Positions 24,023 to 40,055 of a stretch of 64,000 bases of DNA are shown piece by piece. The notes beneath the pieces were generated by a model, which saw only the letters and a list, made by a program, of their open reading frames with translations, did no database searches and was not told the origin of the DNA. Source of the DNA: Albifimbria verrucaria (lineage: Eukaryota > Ascomycota > Sordariomycetes > Hypocreales > Stachybotryaceae); the NCBI GenBank assembly GCA_020081605.1, contig JAHREC010000030.1, forward strand, positions 1,426,001 to 1,490,000, in the 5' to 3' direction. The position numbers and the translations under genes are program-made. Every line of letters starts with the position of its first letter. The first letter of the stretch is position 1.

Positions 24023-25445
24023 ATGTCATACCTTATCGTCGGAGCGGGTGTTTTTGGCGTATCTACTGCCTACCATCTTCTCCGCAAGTACCCACAAGCA
24101 TCAGTAACCCTCGTGGACCGGGACAGTTTCGAGGCGGAATCTCGCGTGGCTGCGTCGTGGGATTGGAACAAGGTAGTTCGCGCAGATTACGATGACTTCA
24201 CCTATTGCCAACTCGCTCTAGAGGCCCAGGAGATATTCAAGACAGATCCGTTGTGGCAGCCTTATTTTAAGCAGACTGGAGTTTATTGGATCTGCCGCAG
24301 CGAATATGCACAGAACGTCATCAGTCATCACAAACAACTTGGCCACGGAGATGATATTATTGCCTTGCCTGTTGCTGAAGCCAAGCTGCTATTTGGAGGA
24401 ATCTTCAAGGACGCTGACTACAACGGAGCCAAGGAAGTCCTCGTGAACAAATCCAGCGGCTATGCTCTTGCAGGTGATGCCTTGAAAGCTGTCACGCGCG
24501 AAACAGTGCGTCTCGGTGCCAGATATGTGACTGCAGAAGTCGAGTCGCTGGAAATAAATGATCAGGGCTCATGCACCGGAGTAAAGACAGTATCGAATGG
24601 CACACTGAGAGCTGATCATATTATTGTTTGCACTGGAGCATACACAGCGAAGCTGTTGGAGCTCAGTGCGATCCAAACTGGCCGAAAGGAGCTCCGTGCC
24701 GAGGACAGAATTTTGGCAGCCGGCATCGCAACTGGATTGGCACAGCTGGATGAAAAGCAATACAAAAATATGCCAAGATGCCGGTCGGCTTCCAGGGTTA
24801 TACTGCTCAGCATGGTCAGTTCGGTCTCTGACTGCTAGAATTGTTTTTTTTTTTAGTTTTTGCTAAGCATTGCGAGTAGGCAAACCTTTCATCGGTAGCC
24901 TGCCACCCACCAAAGACAGAGAACTCAAGTGGTGGGGATCAAAGATCTTCACCAATGTTCGGGAGATCGTGCCTGGTCGTTTTGTGTCGGCCCCGCCATC
25001 AACGCACGATTACTCACAATGGCAGGTTCCTGAAGCCCTTAAGAACGATGTTTCTGAACAGAAGGAGTTGTGGTTTGGCAACAAAAGTAAGAACTGGGAT
25101 ATGACCACGCATCGGATTTGTTGGTATGTTCAACGCGTTCACATGAAACCATTCATGAGGCTCACACCACATAGGGACGCCTTTACTACAACATCTGATT
25201 TCATAATCTCTCCCCATCCAGCAGCAAAGGGTCTCTATCTGGCAACTTGCGGCTCTTTCCACGGCTTCAAATTTTTCCCTGTCATAGGCAAGTATGTAAT
25301 TCACATGCTCGAGAGTGACTTGAGCCCGGAATTGCAGAAAAGATGGGCATGGGACCGTGAGCGCCCTGACGCCCTCGTAGCCGGGAACCCTGAGTACCCG
25401 AATTCGCGGTTGGAGGAGTTTCTAAGCCCCAAGCCGAAGCTATGA
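24023..25445 (+). CDS. FAD-dependent amine oxidase (sarcosine/fructosyl-amino-acid oxidase family)
   Basis: A DAO-fold flavoprotein that would oxidise a secondary amine such as sarcosine or an N-alkyl amino acid, releasing an aldehyde, an amine and H2O2. The FAD motif is IVGAGVFG (residues 5-12), with VTLVDRDSF and ASWDWNKVVRADY as in the sarcosine oxidase/FAOX group. The C-terminal GLYLATCGSFHGFKFFPVIGKYV is the flavin-binding segment. Introns: one from about 24814 (GTCAGT donor) to about 24876, containing a T12 run; another at 25124-25174 (GTATGT...CATAG), which joins RICW to DAFTTTSDF. A frame break lies near 24775-24780, before MPVGFQGYTAQH. ATG 24023 is preferred over an upstream TTG because the FAD motif follows at once. 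Substrate inferred from neighbours only. Confidence 0.82.
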
Positions 25446-25859
25446 TCCAGGCGTGGCTTTTCCACGTATAGAAGTAGAACCTGGAAATGAAGTTATGGGT
25501 TGAAAGATTGTATAGGGTGCGTATGCGCATTATGCATAGACTGTAGAGTCATAGACCAGCCCAGTTGTTATCACATTTGAGAGCCCGAAGGGAGATCTGG
25601 CACTGCCCCACTTGGGCTACTAAAGTATGCCATCACTATCAGCCACCCAGCGCTATTGCGGGGTTGTACGTATGATGATATTTAGGTGGCATTAGCCCCT
25701 GCTTAAGCTTTTGGGCGACTTTGGTCCTGTCTTTCACAGGGCGATTATCTGGCGATCCATTATGACGACTCCAGAGGGAGACGGCGCCCATGGATCGCCT
25801 GCCTCAACTGCAGGTTTGTGATAATGATCTAGGCATGAACAGTCGCAATGTCAGCGGAA
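25446..25859. other. intergenic region before the regulator
   Basis: Holds the 3' end of the FAD oxidase and presumably the promoter and first codons of the Zn2Cys6 regulator. The exact start of the regulator could not be placed. Confidence 0.45.
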
Positions 25860-28108
25860 TTGACACTGATGCAGGAGGAAAAAGTCACGATGTCCAGGGG
25901 AGAAGCCAGCCTGCTCAAGCTGTGTTCGCTTGAATCAAGCATGCTCTTATCCCGCGAGACCCTCACAAAATGGGCGATCAGTTGGTGATACCTCACCCGG
26001 TTGGCTTCGAATGCTTATTTCCTGTAGGATGAAAGGTTGCAGAACTTGGAAGACAAACTAGACCTCTTGCTCAGCGGAGGTGGCCTGTAATGAGGCTGTG
26101 CTTAAGAGACGAGTTGCATGCAATCTGACCAGTTCATAGATCTAACCATACGTCGCGGCGCTCAAAAGGCTAGAAGATGGAGGTAATGAATCTCCAGAGA
26201 AGGAATATTCCCCACACCAACTGGGCCATCGGGGAGAAACCCAAGGAGCGCAGCCAATCATTCTGTCACACCCGAAGGTCTAGATTTAAGGCCTAGCACT
26301 GCTGAGATATCAGCGGGCATCAATCTCTACTTCAAATACTGCCACCGGCAGCCGATTTGGTGTTTTGAACGTGGGGAAGTTAGCAGCTACGGCTCGCTTC
26401 CAATGGAGCTAGGATTCAGTATCCTAGCCCTCACATCACGCTTTGCGGACGAGCGTGACCACCGTCCACTCTATGGAAACAATGCGAAGACTTTGATCAT
26501 GCTTCGCATTGCAAATGGTACTGTGGATCTTACAACGATTGAAAGCCTGTGTCTTCTGTCGTATTCATCATTCATTGGTAAGTACATGTGCAATCTCTTC
26601 AAACAACGCGGCAAGGCTCACACACTCCAGATGGAAATGTTCATCTGGGTCAGTTCCATCTTGGTCTTTCTTTCCAACTCTGCAGGTCCGCCATGTTGGA
26701 TACCAAATCTGCCTACGGAAATGATGATCCTCTCGCAGAGCGAAAGAAAAGACTTTTCTGGAGCCTTCAATTGCTTGAGCAATACTATGGTAGACAAGAC
26801 GGTTTACTTAGTATTCCGACTGACATATGGCGTCCAGCTTTTCCTTCTACTAATGGGCTAGAAATGGGTCCTGATTCCCAGGCGCCGCCACCACCCAGAG
26901 ACGAGCTTGGTACCACGACACCTGATGAACCTGGCATTTGGAATACTAGTCTTCATCTGGGCTGGGTGTGGAGCCAGGTTCGTAGATATGTCTTCGATTG
27001 TTCGCATAACATTTGGATGGAGCCATGGCGACATGATTCGATGTACGCAAAGGTTCATTCCGACTTTATGGAAACCGAGAACAGAATCCCCATGTGCCAT
27101 CGTTACGACTCTGTCAAGTTTTACGAGCGCGAACCTGGCGAACTGAACATGAATAGGGATTATTGGGCTACATGGTTGAAAGAGCAATTTACCTATCACG
27201 CAATCCCCACTGTTTTGAACCATCCTTTCCTGTACATCATTGGAGCACAACACAACCCTAATCTGGGTATACCAAATACCTTTTGGAGGAGGTCGTCTGA
27301 ACAAGCTCTGCTTCATGCTACTTGGACCGTTCGAATGATTGATATGGTAGTGGAAAAGCAAGTGTTGCTAGCCGACCCTTTCTTCGGGCACGCAGCTGCA
27401 ATTGCGGCCACAGTACACCTCTACTACTGCTGTGCCGCCGCTGTTCGGCTGAAGCACAAATCGAATGCTGATTTTGCAAAATGCCGGAGGTTTTGAAGAA
27501 CTTCATTCCTTACTCGCCCGCATGCGAGGTACTTGTAGGCCACCCCTACGCTATGCTTCATGAACCAAGCTAACAGGGGCTAGGACCGCAACCTCGACGC
27601 TTTAACACGTATTGCAGCTGGTTCGGAGAACATGGATGTGGACGATTGGATGCCGTGTAAAATCTATCTTAGCGTGCCTCTCATGTGGGAAATCCTTCGT
27701 TTCAACTCCACCGTTGAGACGCAAGAAATCGCGAGAGCAGGGTTGATAGACCCGTCATTAACGCCGCCCGATTCTCTTTGCACGGAAGAAGAAAACTCGA
27801 CACTCGAAATAACCGTCGCAACGTCGTCAGAGATCTCAATCAATACAACGGATGGCGGTCAGCAGTCTCCCACGCTGTCATTCAAAAGGCCAGTCAATCA
27901 TAGCGGTCGCGCCTCCGGGGACAATGTTTTCACACCTGACACACCAACACTGGAACAAGTTGACAATCTCACTTACAACACCACTCCATGGCTTTATGCG
28001 GATTCTTCACAGCTAGTGTATGCAGGGGATATAGGTCCATTCCCATCAGAGTCCACAGCATGGTGGGAGGGTGGAAGCTTTAACAATCTACGATTTAATA
28101 TCTTCTAG
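25860..28108 (+). CDS. Zn2Cys6 transcription factor with fungal-specific middle homology region
   Basis: A likely pathway-specific activator. The DNA-binding part reads CRRKKSRCPG, then PACSSCVRLNQACSYP (25870-25950), five cysteines with binuclear-cluster spacing. The first Cys of the expected six, and the start, are not intact in frame. A coiled-coil-like linker (ERLQNLEDKLDLLLSGG) follows an intron ending about 26028. The regulatory domain starts at LDLRPSTAEISAGINLYF (about 26280) and continues through FSILALTSRFADERD. A good intron begins at 26581 (GTAAGTAC...) and joins SSFI to DGNVHLGQFHLGLSFQLCR. Further exons carry ERKKRLFWSLQLLEQYYGR. A probable frame break lies near 27495 (TTTT run) and a last intron near 27529-27584 (GTACTT...CTAG). 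It lies between the FAD oxidase and the dimethylglycine oxidase-like gene. Confidence 0.78.
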
Positions 28109-31586
<3,478 letters not shown>

Positions 31587-33087
31587 AAGACCCTCTTATA
31601 CAGGCGCACCTCTTAGTTAGCACAACGGAACTGATTAAATTAAAGAGCTTGTAATTCGTTGTAGTTCGAGAATGTGACGTGAAGTTTCTTATACTATGCT
31701 GTTAATCGTTCTCTAGAAAAACATCATGGGTTTTGCCTACAGCCATAAATTATGAGGGCAAAATTTGACCCACAGCTATGTGATCACCATTAAATAGCAA
31801 AAGGCTGAGATAATATCTACAAAATGAAGTACTTTTCTATCAGATCTTAAGACCTTTTTATGGTTTGCTTGCAAGGGTGAGCTAAGTAGCCAGCCATCTG
31901 TTTAACAGCTCATATAACGTGGCCTTATAACGCTGATGACTTGCTGACACACTTAATACCTGACTGGTACGTAGTAATGCGCTGAGTGTGAGAAGGTTAG
32001 CGGGCTCCTACTCCCTTCATCAAGCGTTGACCCCAGTGGAGCAAAGTCCACAACCGTGAAGGCTCAACTTGAACTATCTGAAGCCTTTCGCGAGTAATTA
32101 TTTTCTGGATGATGTATCACATTGAACTAAGAGTCAATTTCTCTATACGTGGGCTAAGTATATTCTTTTAGACTCGTGATTGAATAGAGAACTCACTTTC
32201 TCATATCTCCAACATATGCAAATATGATAGGATGTAGGATAATGCTGCTGTGACCTGGGATAACCTCCGTAGACCCATCAACAGTGATGATGATCAGATC
32301 GTGTTTATCAAGAATTCAGAGTGGTGGTTCACACTTTTTGTGTACTATTCGATTCGCCTCAAGCTGGACAGCTGTCTTTTTCTTTTTCTTTTCTTTTTTC
32401 TTTCTTTTTTTTTTTTAAAAAGCCCTCGCAGATGTCACTGACTTATCAGGTGCATACTTCTCTGATTATCAGTTCGATGGTCCATTGTAGAAGTACAGGA
32501 GTATTTCTATATGTACCAAGTCCCTGCTCTATTCCGACCCTCAGTGGACGTGTGGTCCATGTTTCGTGAACGGCAAGGTTTCATCCATGAGGCACCTGTC
32601 TTTCACTTCACCGTTATTCTTACGCTTGCTACATATCCATTTGCTTTCATCTTCTTTTATTATCCTTATCAGTAGTCTGATTTCCATTCCAAGCCATAAC
32701 TTCCACAATGTAGCTGGATTTCGTTTGTCTGGGTACGATGGTATAACCTTATTACTGGGTACAGTGCTGAGAGAACACTGCCTCGTGCCACTATGCTTAC
32801 TATTTGATAGTCTACTAAACGTAGAATAGCGGCATCATTCGTGGCCGGAAACGCCGGAACAAGTGCCGGAATTACTTCTAAACTCCGGGGCATGGTTCAG
32901 GGGAGTGAAAATCCGCATGTTTAGCTAGTACTCCGTACAAACCCCGTCCGTACCCACCGCCACAAATTTCATGACTATCTTTAATTTGAGACATCTTTCC
33001 CACCCAATGCTCTAGAATCCTCATTCTCCTGTATCTCTCTCTATCCACTCAACCAATTATATTTGATCTACCGTCCAAGTAGCGGCC
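31587..33087. other. 1.5-kb intergenic region
   Basis: No supported gene. A C/T-rich tract with a long T run lies at 32376-32417. A copy of TACTCCGTA is at about 32929-32937. The right end is the likely promoter of the metallo-beta-lactamase-fold gene. No CCG-N10-CGG element of the cluster type was seen here. Confidence 0.5.
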
Positions 33088-34340
33088 ATGCTGCGTTCCA
33101 GGGTAGCTTATTCAACTACTGTCTCCCGCATAGCCGGGTCTATACCAACTGGAGACTTGGATCTCACCGCACACCATATCAAAGGCCGCAATGGAGATGT
33201 TGTCAAGTTCCAAAACCCACATCCGTCTGGGTCGTCTGCCAGCTTGCCCCAAATGCTGTTTCGGATGTTCAGGTATGTTGGATCCAGAGCCCGGAACTGA
33301 CCCAGCAATCGATTCTAATTCTACTCTAGGGCCCAGTTTTCAGGGAAGATGAGATCCCCGATGTCACAAAAGGCAAACTACCAGCAGTTGTGGGGCCAAG
33401 ATTTCTACCCGCTCGAGCCGACTCCAGCACGCTGCGTGCCACCTGGCTTGGCCACGCATGCTATTATGTGGAGTTCCCTAGTGGGCTTCGCGTACTGTTT
33501 GATCCCGTATTCGAAGACAGGTGCATGCCTGTTCAGTGGGCAGGACCGCAGAGATACACGCAACCACCTTGCTCGCTTGGTGATTTGCCATATGTAGATG
33601 CTGTCGTCATTAGTCATTCGCATTATGATCACCTGAGCTATCAAAGTGTGCTTGAAGTCAAACGCCACCACCCAGAAGCGCACTTCTTTGTTGGATTGGG
33701 ATTGAAGAAGTGGTTCGAGCAAAGCGGTATCACCAATGTGACGGAGCTGGACTGGTGGCAGGACGCAGAGATGTCATTGACAGCCCCCAGACAAGATAAT
33801 GCTGATGACAGCGATCTCAAAGCACCGACGGCTATTAAAGCACGCTTCTCCTGTCTTCCTTCCCAGCATTCATCAGGTCGAACAGCAGGTGATAGAGACG
33901 TGACTCTGTGGGCCTCCTGGGCGGTCTCTTCTGGTGAAAAATCGGTATGGTTTGCTGGCGACACAGGCTATCGAACAGTGCCAGAGCTACAGGCGGAAGT
34001 GGATGATTATGGACCTGATTATGCCTCCCTGCCTCGGTGCCCACAGTTCAAACAAATAGGAAAGTTGCGTGGGCCTTTCGATCTGGGCTTGATTCCTATT
34101 GGCGCGTATAGACCGCGGTTCTTATGGAGCCCATTACATGCGAACCCATTCGATGCTGTGGAAATCTTTCAAGACAGCCAATGCCGAAAGGCCATGGCCA
34201 TACATTGGGGAACCTGGGCTCTGACTAGCGAAGAAGTCGACGAGCCGCCAAAACTTTTGAGAGAAGCTCTTAGCCGCAGAGGTATACCCGAGACTGGTGT
34301 CTTTGATATTTGCGATATTGGTGAAAGCCGCGAATTTTAA
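33088..34340 (+). CDS. NAPE-PLD-like metallo-beta-lactamase-fold hydrolase
   Basis: A zinc-dependent hydrolase resembling N-acylphosphatidylethanolamine phospholipase D. Zinc ligands lie in SHSHYDHLS (HxHxDH), with WFAGDTGYR and MAIHWGTW later. [27 protein letters not shown] is the family N-terminal block. Exon 1 (from ATG 33088) ends near 33272 and exon 2 starts near 33330 after TCTAG. With the best donor (GTATGT) the exons do not join in the coding frame of exon 2; a GTTGGA donor a few bases later would do so, or one base is missing. The start is mitochondrial-presequence-like ([14 protein letters not shown]). It lies 1.5 kb after the dimethylglycine oxidase-like gene; membership in that cluster is unproven. 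Confidence 0.83.
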
Positions 34341-35102
34341 AGGGCAAAATCTTCGAGATTTAATAGCGATATCATTGGTCATACATAGACAAAGAATAAT
34401 ATATGTAAATTTGCTAAGGATTGATATTGGTGTATTGGACTTATTGACCATACGAGATTCCATAATGTCGAGTTAATGTAAGGCAGCCGAGCCGGTTTTT
34501 TGCTGAATAGGATGCATAGTTGCTGAAAGTGTGAGAATAGAAGTGTCAATAGCCGCTCAAGATTGACCTGATTGTTGCATGGCATGCGGTTATATTATAC
34601 CTTTTTATTGTCGAATGGTTGTACAAGCATTGTTGTCATATCCTAGTGGCTTTGGAATACGATTTTCAGTTCTTGCTATGTATGCTGAAGGAATTCATCA
34701 GGCTTGAGGAACGTGAATGAATGGCCCAAAGTAACTCATATGTCTGCAAGCAAAGGAAAGATCCACAGATGGCTACCACTACAATCAAACTGGATGTCCA
34801 ACCAAAATTACATGTAGTTTTTGTATGAGAGATTGGAGGAGTAGGAGATATTCTCAGCTTACTGCACGGGTTAAACGAACTTGAGAAATTCATGCTAATT
34901 CCTTTATAGGTCTTAGAGTGCTGGAAAGGCAGCATCTGCAGTAACCACTTGGCAGAGAAGGATGCATAGTATTTCATCATTTGTCCTCTTGCTAATGTTT
35001 AAGGCTATAGTGCTATAAGCTGCTTTTGCAACAGCTTGACTGAATTCATCCCTATATGCGTATCCAGATATCTGTCCACAATTGGATTAATGCCCTGAAG
35101 GT
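34341..35102. other. intergenic region between convergent genes
   Basis: No supported gene. It separates two 3' ends and contains only short AT-rich frames. Confidence 0.5.
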
Positions 35103-35888
35103 TCATAAGCCATTTGAATTAGTTTCTGTAGGTTTTTCGAGTCGTTTCAATATTCTAGCAGGGTTGCCCACTACCACGTGGTAGGGTGGGACATCCTACA
35201 CCGGAGATTGAATTAGTTCTGGCACTGTAATGTAAATATGGAGTTCCTTACCTTCGTCACGACACTGCCGGCTCCTACCGTACAACCATTTCCAATAGTT
35301 ACGCCCGGTAGAATTGTCACGTTTCCTCCAATCCAACAGTCTTCACCGATAGAAACAGGCTTCCTGAACTCAGGCCCAAGAGTTCCATTGCGTAGCTCAG
35401 GATCTAGAGGATGACCACCACTGTAAAGATGGACATTAGGTCCAAATAGCGTCCTAGAGCCAATAGTGATAGGACTAGTATCAATCATGACGCAACCATG
35501 ATTGATAAATACATTACTTCCAACTTTAACATTGATGCCGTAGTCGAATCTGATAGGGGTTTCAATCCATGGGTACTCGTGCAAGATGGCGTCTTCTTCT
35601 TCTTCTGTGGCACCAGCAGGGGAAGGGGCCGGTCATCGTCGGTTATCCTAGAACTAGAGGTTCAGCTAATGCATACAGGTACTATATCGCTACCTCTAAT
35701 AAGGACATAACCATACTCTTTCCAATGCTGGGCGATTTCTCGACGTGTCAAGTTGTCAGCGTTGTTAAGCCGCTTGGTAGCGCGGCTGCACTTTGACGGG
35801 CGGCGACAAGTTGTGGGGTGAATGCATAGTAGAGCTCTCCTGCTCGCATTTTGGCAAGATTTGCTTCTTCGTCGATATCTGACAACAT
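35103..35888 (-). CDS. maltose O-acetyltransferase-like hexapeptide acyltransferase, frame-broken
   Basis: A left-handed beta-helix acetyltransferase, probably acting on a sugar. The N-terminal Mac domain begins MLSDIDEEANLAKMRAGELYYAF (start 35888). The hexapeptide core has INHGCVMIDTSPITIG, GPNVHLYSGGHP with the catalytic-type His, then CWIGGNVTILPGVTIGNGCTVGAGSVVTK. Intron 1 is 35716-35648 (GTATGG...CTAG). A second begins at 35250 (GTAAGG) and ends at GTGTAG before DVPPYHVVVGNPARIL, the usual last strand. Frame breaks lie near 35800 and near 35624 (CCCC run) beside a GAA repeat encoding a Glu stretch. All family blocks are present, at about 220 residues. Confidence 0.83.
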
Positions 35889-37217
35889 ATTTAGGATAAG
35901 GCTGATTTCGTATTTGTAACTGAAAGTTTAACAGGAGTGAAGGATTGAGGGGATAGGTGGTAAGTTGAAGACCCTGTCTCCTTCTGTCGCGTATATTCTC
36001 CACAAAAAGTAAGGGCTATAGGCCCGTGTTCGAATTGATGTCGTAAGCCCTCATGACCAGGCAGGACAGGGGAAATATAACAGTACTGAGGGTAAGTGAT
36101 GCAGAGAAAGTCGCGCAGGAATGGTTGAGAACGAAACGGTTTATATACTATTTAGTCCAGCCTGTCTCTTGCGACATTGCACAGAAGCTAGTGCCGGGAC
36201 CCTGTAAGAACGCATAAAATGAATCAGATGGTTAACCAATACACAAGCTTGCAGCGAAACCACCACGGTCTCTCTACCCTGGGCTCAGCCTTAAGCTTAA
36301 AAGCCTCGCAATACAACGTGACTGGCCATTTCTAAACGAATATATTCAATGGCGTAACCTCCAAAGACCTTGACTGAATTTGCGATGTACGCAGGCCATC
36401 GAACTTCCTAGTGAGTATAAAGGCCTTCACCTTTACTATAACACAGACTTGCAAGAATCTCGTCACTACCGAATCACATAACGGATAACAAAACATGATA
36501 ACTATGTGGGCGGTGGTGGGTGTGACATGACTTTACTCGAGCAGCATAAACTGTGCTTGCATATACGGATTTGCCGGCACTCCCGCGCTTAAAATTATGA
36601 TGAATAACGAAGTTGCTATCGTCGCTACATTTTCTGCTACTTAGCACATTCAAGTGGATATAAATAAGTGGCCATCATATTATGCCTGATCTTACGATCC
36701 TTAAGCACCCGACGGCTGGCTTGTCTCATCGTTGAGTCTATCTTGTGAACTTGGGTTGATTTTTAGCTACCTAGGACCATATTCTATTCTCCCCCTAGGA
36801 AGAGGCCAAAGTCAGCATATCGCCTAATCCCAAAGTATAGGGTGAGTGTTTAAAATTTATCTTTGCCTCGTATCCATTTTCGGCATAAAAAATTAGAAAA
36901 TATATGGACTTTGGCAATGGTAATCATGAACCCGATAGCGTCACACCGATTTCAGATATAACGGGATTTAGAATTTGTGGTTTTTATCAGGGTTAATAGG
37001 CGAGAACGTCTTTGATAAATGTACATGTGATGTCTCTCAGAATCCAGAGAACCTTCAAATGTCTGTGTAGCTCTGATTGGTTCAACAGTCCCTTCTAAAT
37101 TCAACACCACACTCGGATTCCTGCTTTATGGTATCTATTCCAAGGGATCCTTCAATATCGAATCCATGCCCCATAGAACCTATTTTTGCAGAAAATAAAA
37201 ATATTGTGATAACCTCC
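35889..37217. other. 1.3-kb intergenic region
   Basis: AT-rich, no supported gene. It holds the promoter of the acetyltransferase gene and the 3' side of the F-box-like gene. Confidence 0.5.
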
Positions 37218-38712
37218 TCAAATAGCATTCTCGTCACTTGATAATATCACATCAAGCTCCGAATCATGGTGCTTCTTTGGTACTTTGCGCCAACAATCTA
37301 GCACCTCCTCTTCTGGAGCAAACCCTACACTGCGTGACCAACACGCTGTTCCCTTGTAATTCTTCACAAGATACTGAAACTTATGCCAATTGTCACAATT
37401 CGGATCAGCTAGCTCCAGAGATGCTACGAGTAACATCTCTCTTAGTACAGGCATATGCAGAGCTGCATGAGCGGCGGCAAGATAGAACTTCTGCATTGCA
37501 GGTGTTGCAATTGCAAGATTATGGTGTCTATAATTTTCACGTCCTCCATTGTTGTTGGTACTGTCTTCAGACATTGTTTCTTCACTTTCTGTATCCTCGG
37601 GTCTTCGCGCGCTGTGCTCAGGCAGAAATAACCATTGGCCAGATGGCGTGATGGGTGAGTAAGATATATAAAATGTCTCAAGACGAAACCAATGAGCTTG
37701 CACTTTGTCGTTGAGAACGGCCCTTGGGTAGAGAAGCTCATCGCTGATAACCAAGTTATATAGATCAAGCGTCTTCAGTCGCTGCGACAGCTCATGAATA
37801 CCTTGTGAAAGGTCATCTGTGCCTTCACAAATTCCTATTGGAGGCCAAAATGGCATAATTGGAAGTTTGCCATGAAAAATATAAGGGTGACAAGAAATAT
37901 GAAGGTCCTCTATCGGATATGGGATGTCGCGTATGGATTTGGCAAAGTCTGGTTAAGTGTTAATAGTTGGTCGTATATTGTTAGTTTTCAACTTACCCCT
38001 TCGAACACCCAAGTCTCCTTTTATGTCCCACCAATCAATTGAGGCCATTTTGATCATGGGGAATTTTGCAACTAAGGTGGCTAATGTTGCTCCAGCGATG
38101 TGCCTTCCTTTGTATACTTTCCGCCGTTCAACCTGGGTGATGCCATATACGAGTGGGAGATTAAGGATCTTCTGATAATCTGTCAATTCTAAAACAGAAT
38201 CTCTATGTTTTCGTTCCCATCTCGATGAGATTGTACCAAATTGTGATCTGCATTCTCTGCGTCTGGGGTCATTGGGTGCCCAAGCATCAATAGATAACTT
38301 CACACCATGTTGGTGCATGTCTGTTGAGGGTCATTTGCTAAGCAAGTTCAAGAAGGCCTCGATGTCAGCTTGCAGAACCTCGTTGTTCTGCAGCTTTTCT
38401 TCCTCTGGCTCGTCACTTCCCACGTCGCCTCTTTTAGGAAGCACTATGTCAAGGTTGATCGTACGTAAGTAACGGCGGCGTCGTGGATTATCGTGGAGTT
38501 GATCCCTTGAAAACGATCTTTGGTAAGATTTATAACTTCAAAAGTGTAACTCTCAGTAATATCTTGCCATTGACGATTGACTGTAGCATATGCGGCTGCA
38601 TTCGGAATCATCCTCCATTGTTGACAGGGGAGCCTTCTGGTGTACGCCACTCATGGATGGCCAAATAAAGAACATATCGAAGGATGTCAGGTACCAAGAT
38701 TGCGTTGGACAT
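37218..38712 (-). CDS. F-box-like fungal protein (DUF6546 type), frame-broken
   Basis: A member of a large ascomycete family with an F-box-like N-terminus; role unknown, possibly a substrate adaptor for ubiquitin ligases. Start at 38712: MSNAILVPDILRYVLYLAIHEW, then (after a frame break near 38600) AAYATVNRQWQDITESYTF, the F-box-like block with the typical TVNRxWQ. LRTINLDIVLPKRGD follows in another frame (break near 38460). A third break near 38320 leads to KLSIDAWAPNDPRRRECR. An intron starts at about 37996 (GTAAGT) and ends at TTAACCAG near 37953. The last exon has GICEGTDDLSQGIHELSQRLKTLDLYNLVIS, family-like, and ends at 37218. Total about 475 residues. Confidence 0.7.
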
Positions 38713-40055
38713 GTTAAAATTACCGCAAAGTGACAGGCAGTAGCTTGAGTAATTAGTGGGATTTTGGAAGCTGCTTCACGCAAGATATAATATATGCGTC
38801 TGGCTATTCGTGTAGTTGCTAGTTAATTAGTACATGACATAAACCAGCGCCAATGTCCAGGCTTTATAGAGGTTTAGTCGCACTTGATCTCCTATTCTCG
38901 CTCATACAGAATCATTAGCATAGGTCCACTTGGCTTATTGATGGCCCAGTAGTTTGGATTTTATTACGTGTTACATTCAACCTAGCATGCACCTCTGGGA
39001 TTCAGGTATACTCACACTTTTATGCAATTGATCGAAGCAAGGGCGACTATAGTATCATAAAATTCTTTCCAATGCGAAATTTTGTGCAAGTCTACATCAG
39101 TTACTTGTTATTCATGAAGATTTTGCGAATTTTTCATCTACTAGCATGTTGCAAGGCTGTGGGGAGCCTGTTCATTCTTTCACTTGCCATGCAAGTCAAG
39201 TAATACTGTACCCTAATGACGCATATTCAATTGTTAAGCAGGCTTACACCTCATATGCTAGGTGCCCAATACCTCGTTGGTGATCATCTCAAACACCTCG
39301 GCCCGTGGTAGAACGATGCTGTCTTTTCTCCTACGGCAAGGCCTAAATTTATGTTTGCTGACGCCCAGGAATTTGCTGCGATCCGGCGAATTACTGTTTC
39401 TTCCTCTGGGGGTCCTTATTCCCAGCTCATTTGTGACGCATATAAATGACGGGAGTGGAAGAAGTCTATTGACTTTTATAAAACGGTTTGCGCCATTAAT
39501 GTTAGCGAGGATATTCAGAGAGGCCTTATTGCCATATTTAACAGCTATCTAACTCCATAAAAATATTTCTCATGCAGAAGTTGGACGGAAACTTAACAAT
39601 CTTAACGTCTAATTAGAACTTTGGAGCTACATGAGGCTGCCGTGAGATACTTGCCTTCTCCTTCGAAATCAATGTTGGGGCTCCATGTAAAGATATTATG
39701 AGCATGATACACTACGGGAATTGCCTCATACTATTCTGAAGTATCTTTGGACAGAAGCGCTGCTATACTCAATCTATGCTGTAAGAACTGGAGATTTATA
39801 GATACGAAAAGGGTCCATCTATTTTCTCTTCCGATGTTAATTGTGAGAGCCTTTAAAATCAAGCTTAAAACATGGACGTGCAAGCAGGCCTGATACTCAA
39901 AGTTTTACGAGGCAATGATGGAGTATTTCATAAAATGTAGCCATGGGAGATGAATACACGATGAATACTCATTCTATTCGCATACAGGTGATACTATCAT
40001 TTCAACTACTGAACCCGTATATCCAAATATTCGGCCAAACACCACAGCATATTTC
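38713..40055. other. 1.3-kb region with a possible decayed frame
   Basis: No intact gene. On the minus strand about 98 codons are open at 39551-39256, including a weakly ankyrin-like start (IAVKYGNKASLNILANINGA), but the reading is stopped just upstream. It may be a relic or chance. Confidence 0.4.

Noticed and set aside
32391..32416. Long T-rich run as a possible transposon poly(A)/target-site mark
   Set aside because: No reverse transcriptase, terminal repeats or target duplication nearby; it looks like ordinary low-complexity DNA.
39262..39552. Plus-strand open frame of 96 codons
   Set aside because: Composition is not protein-like and no domain is visible; the opposite strand is equally open.
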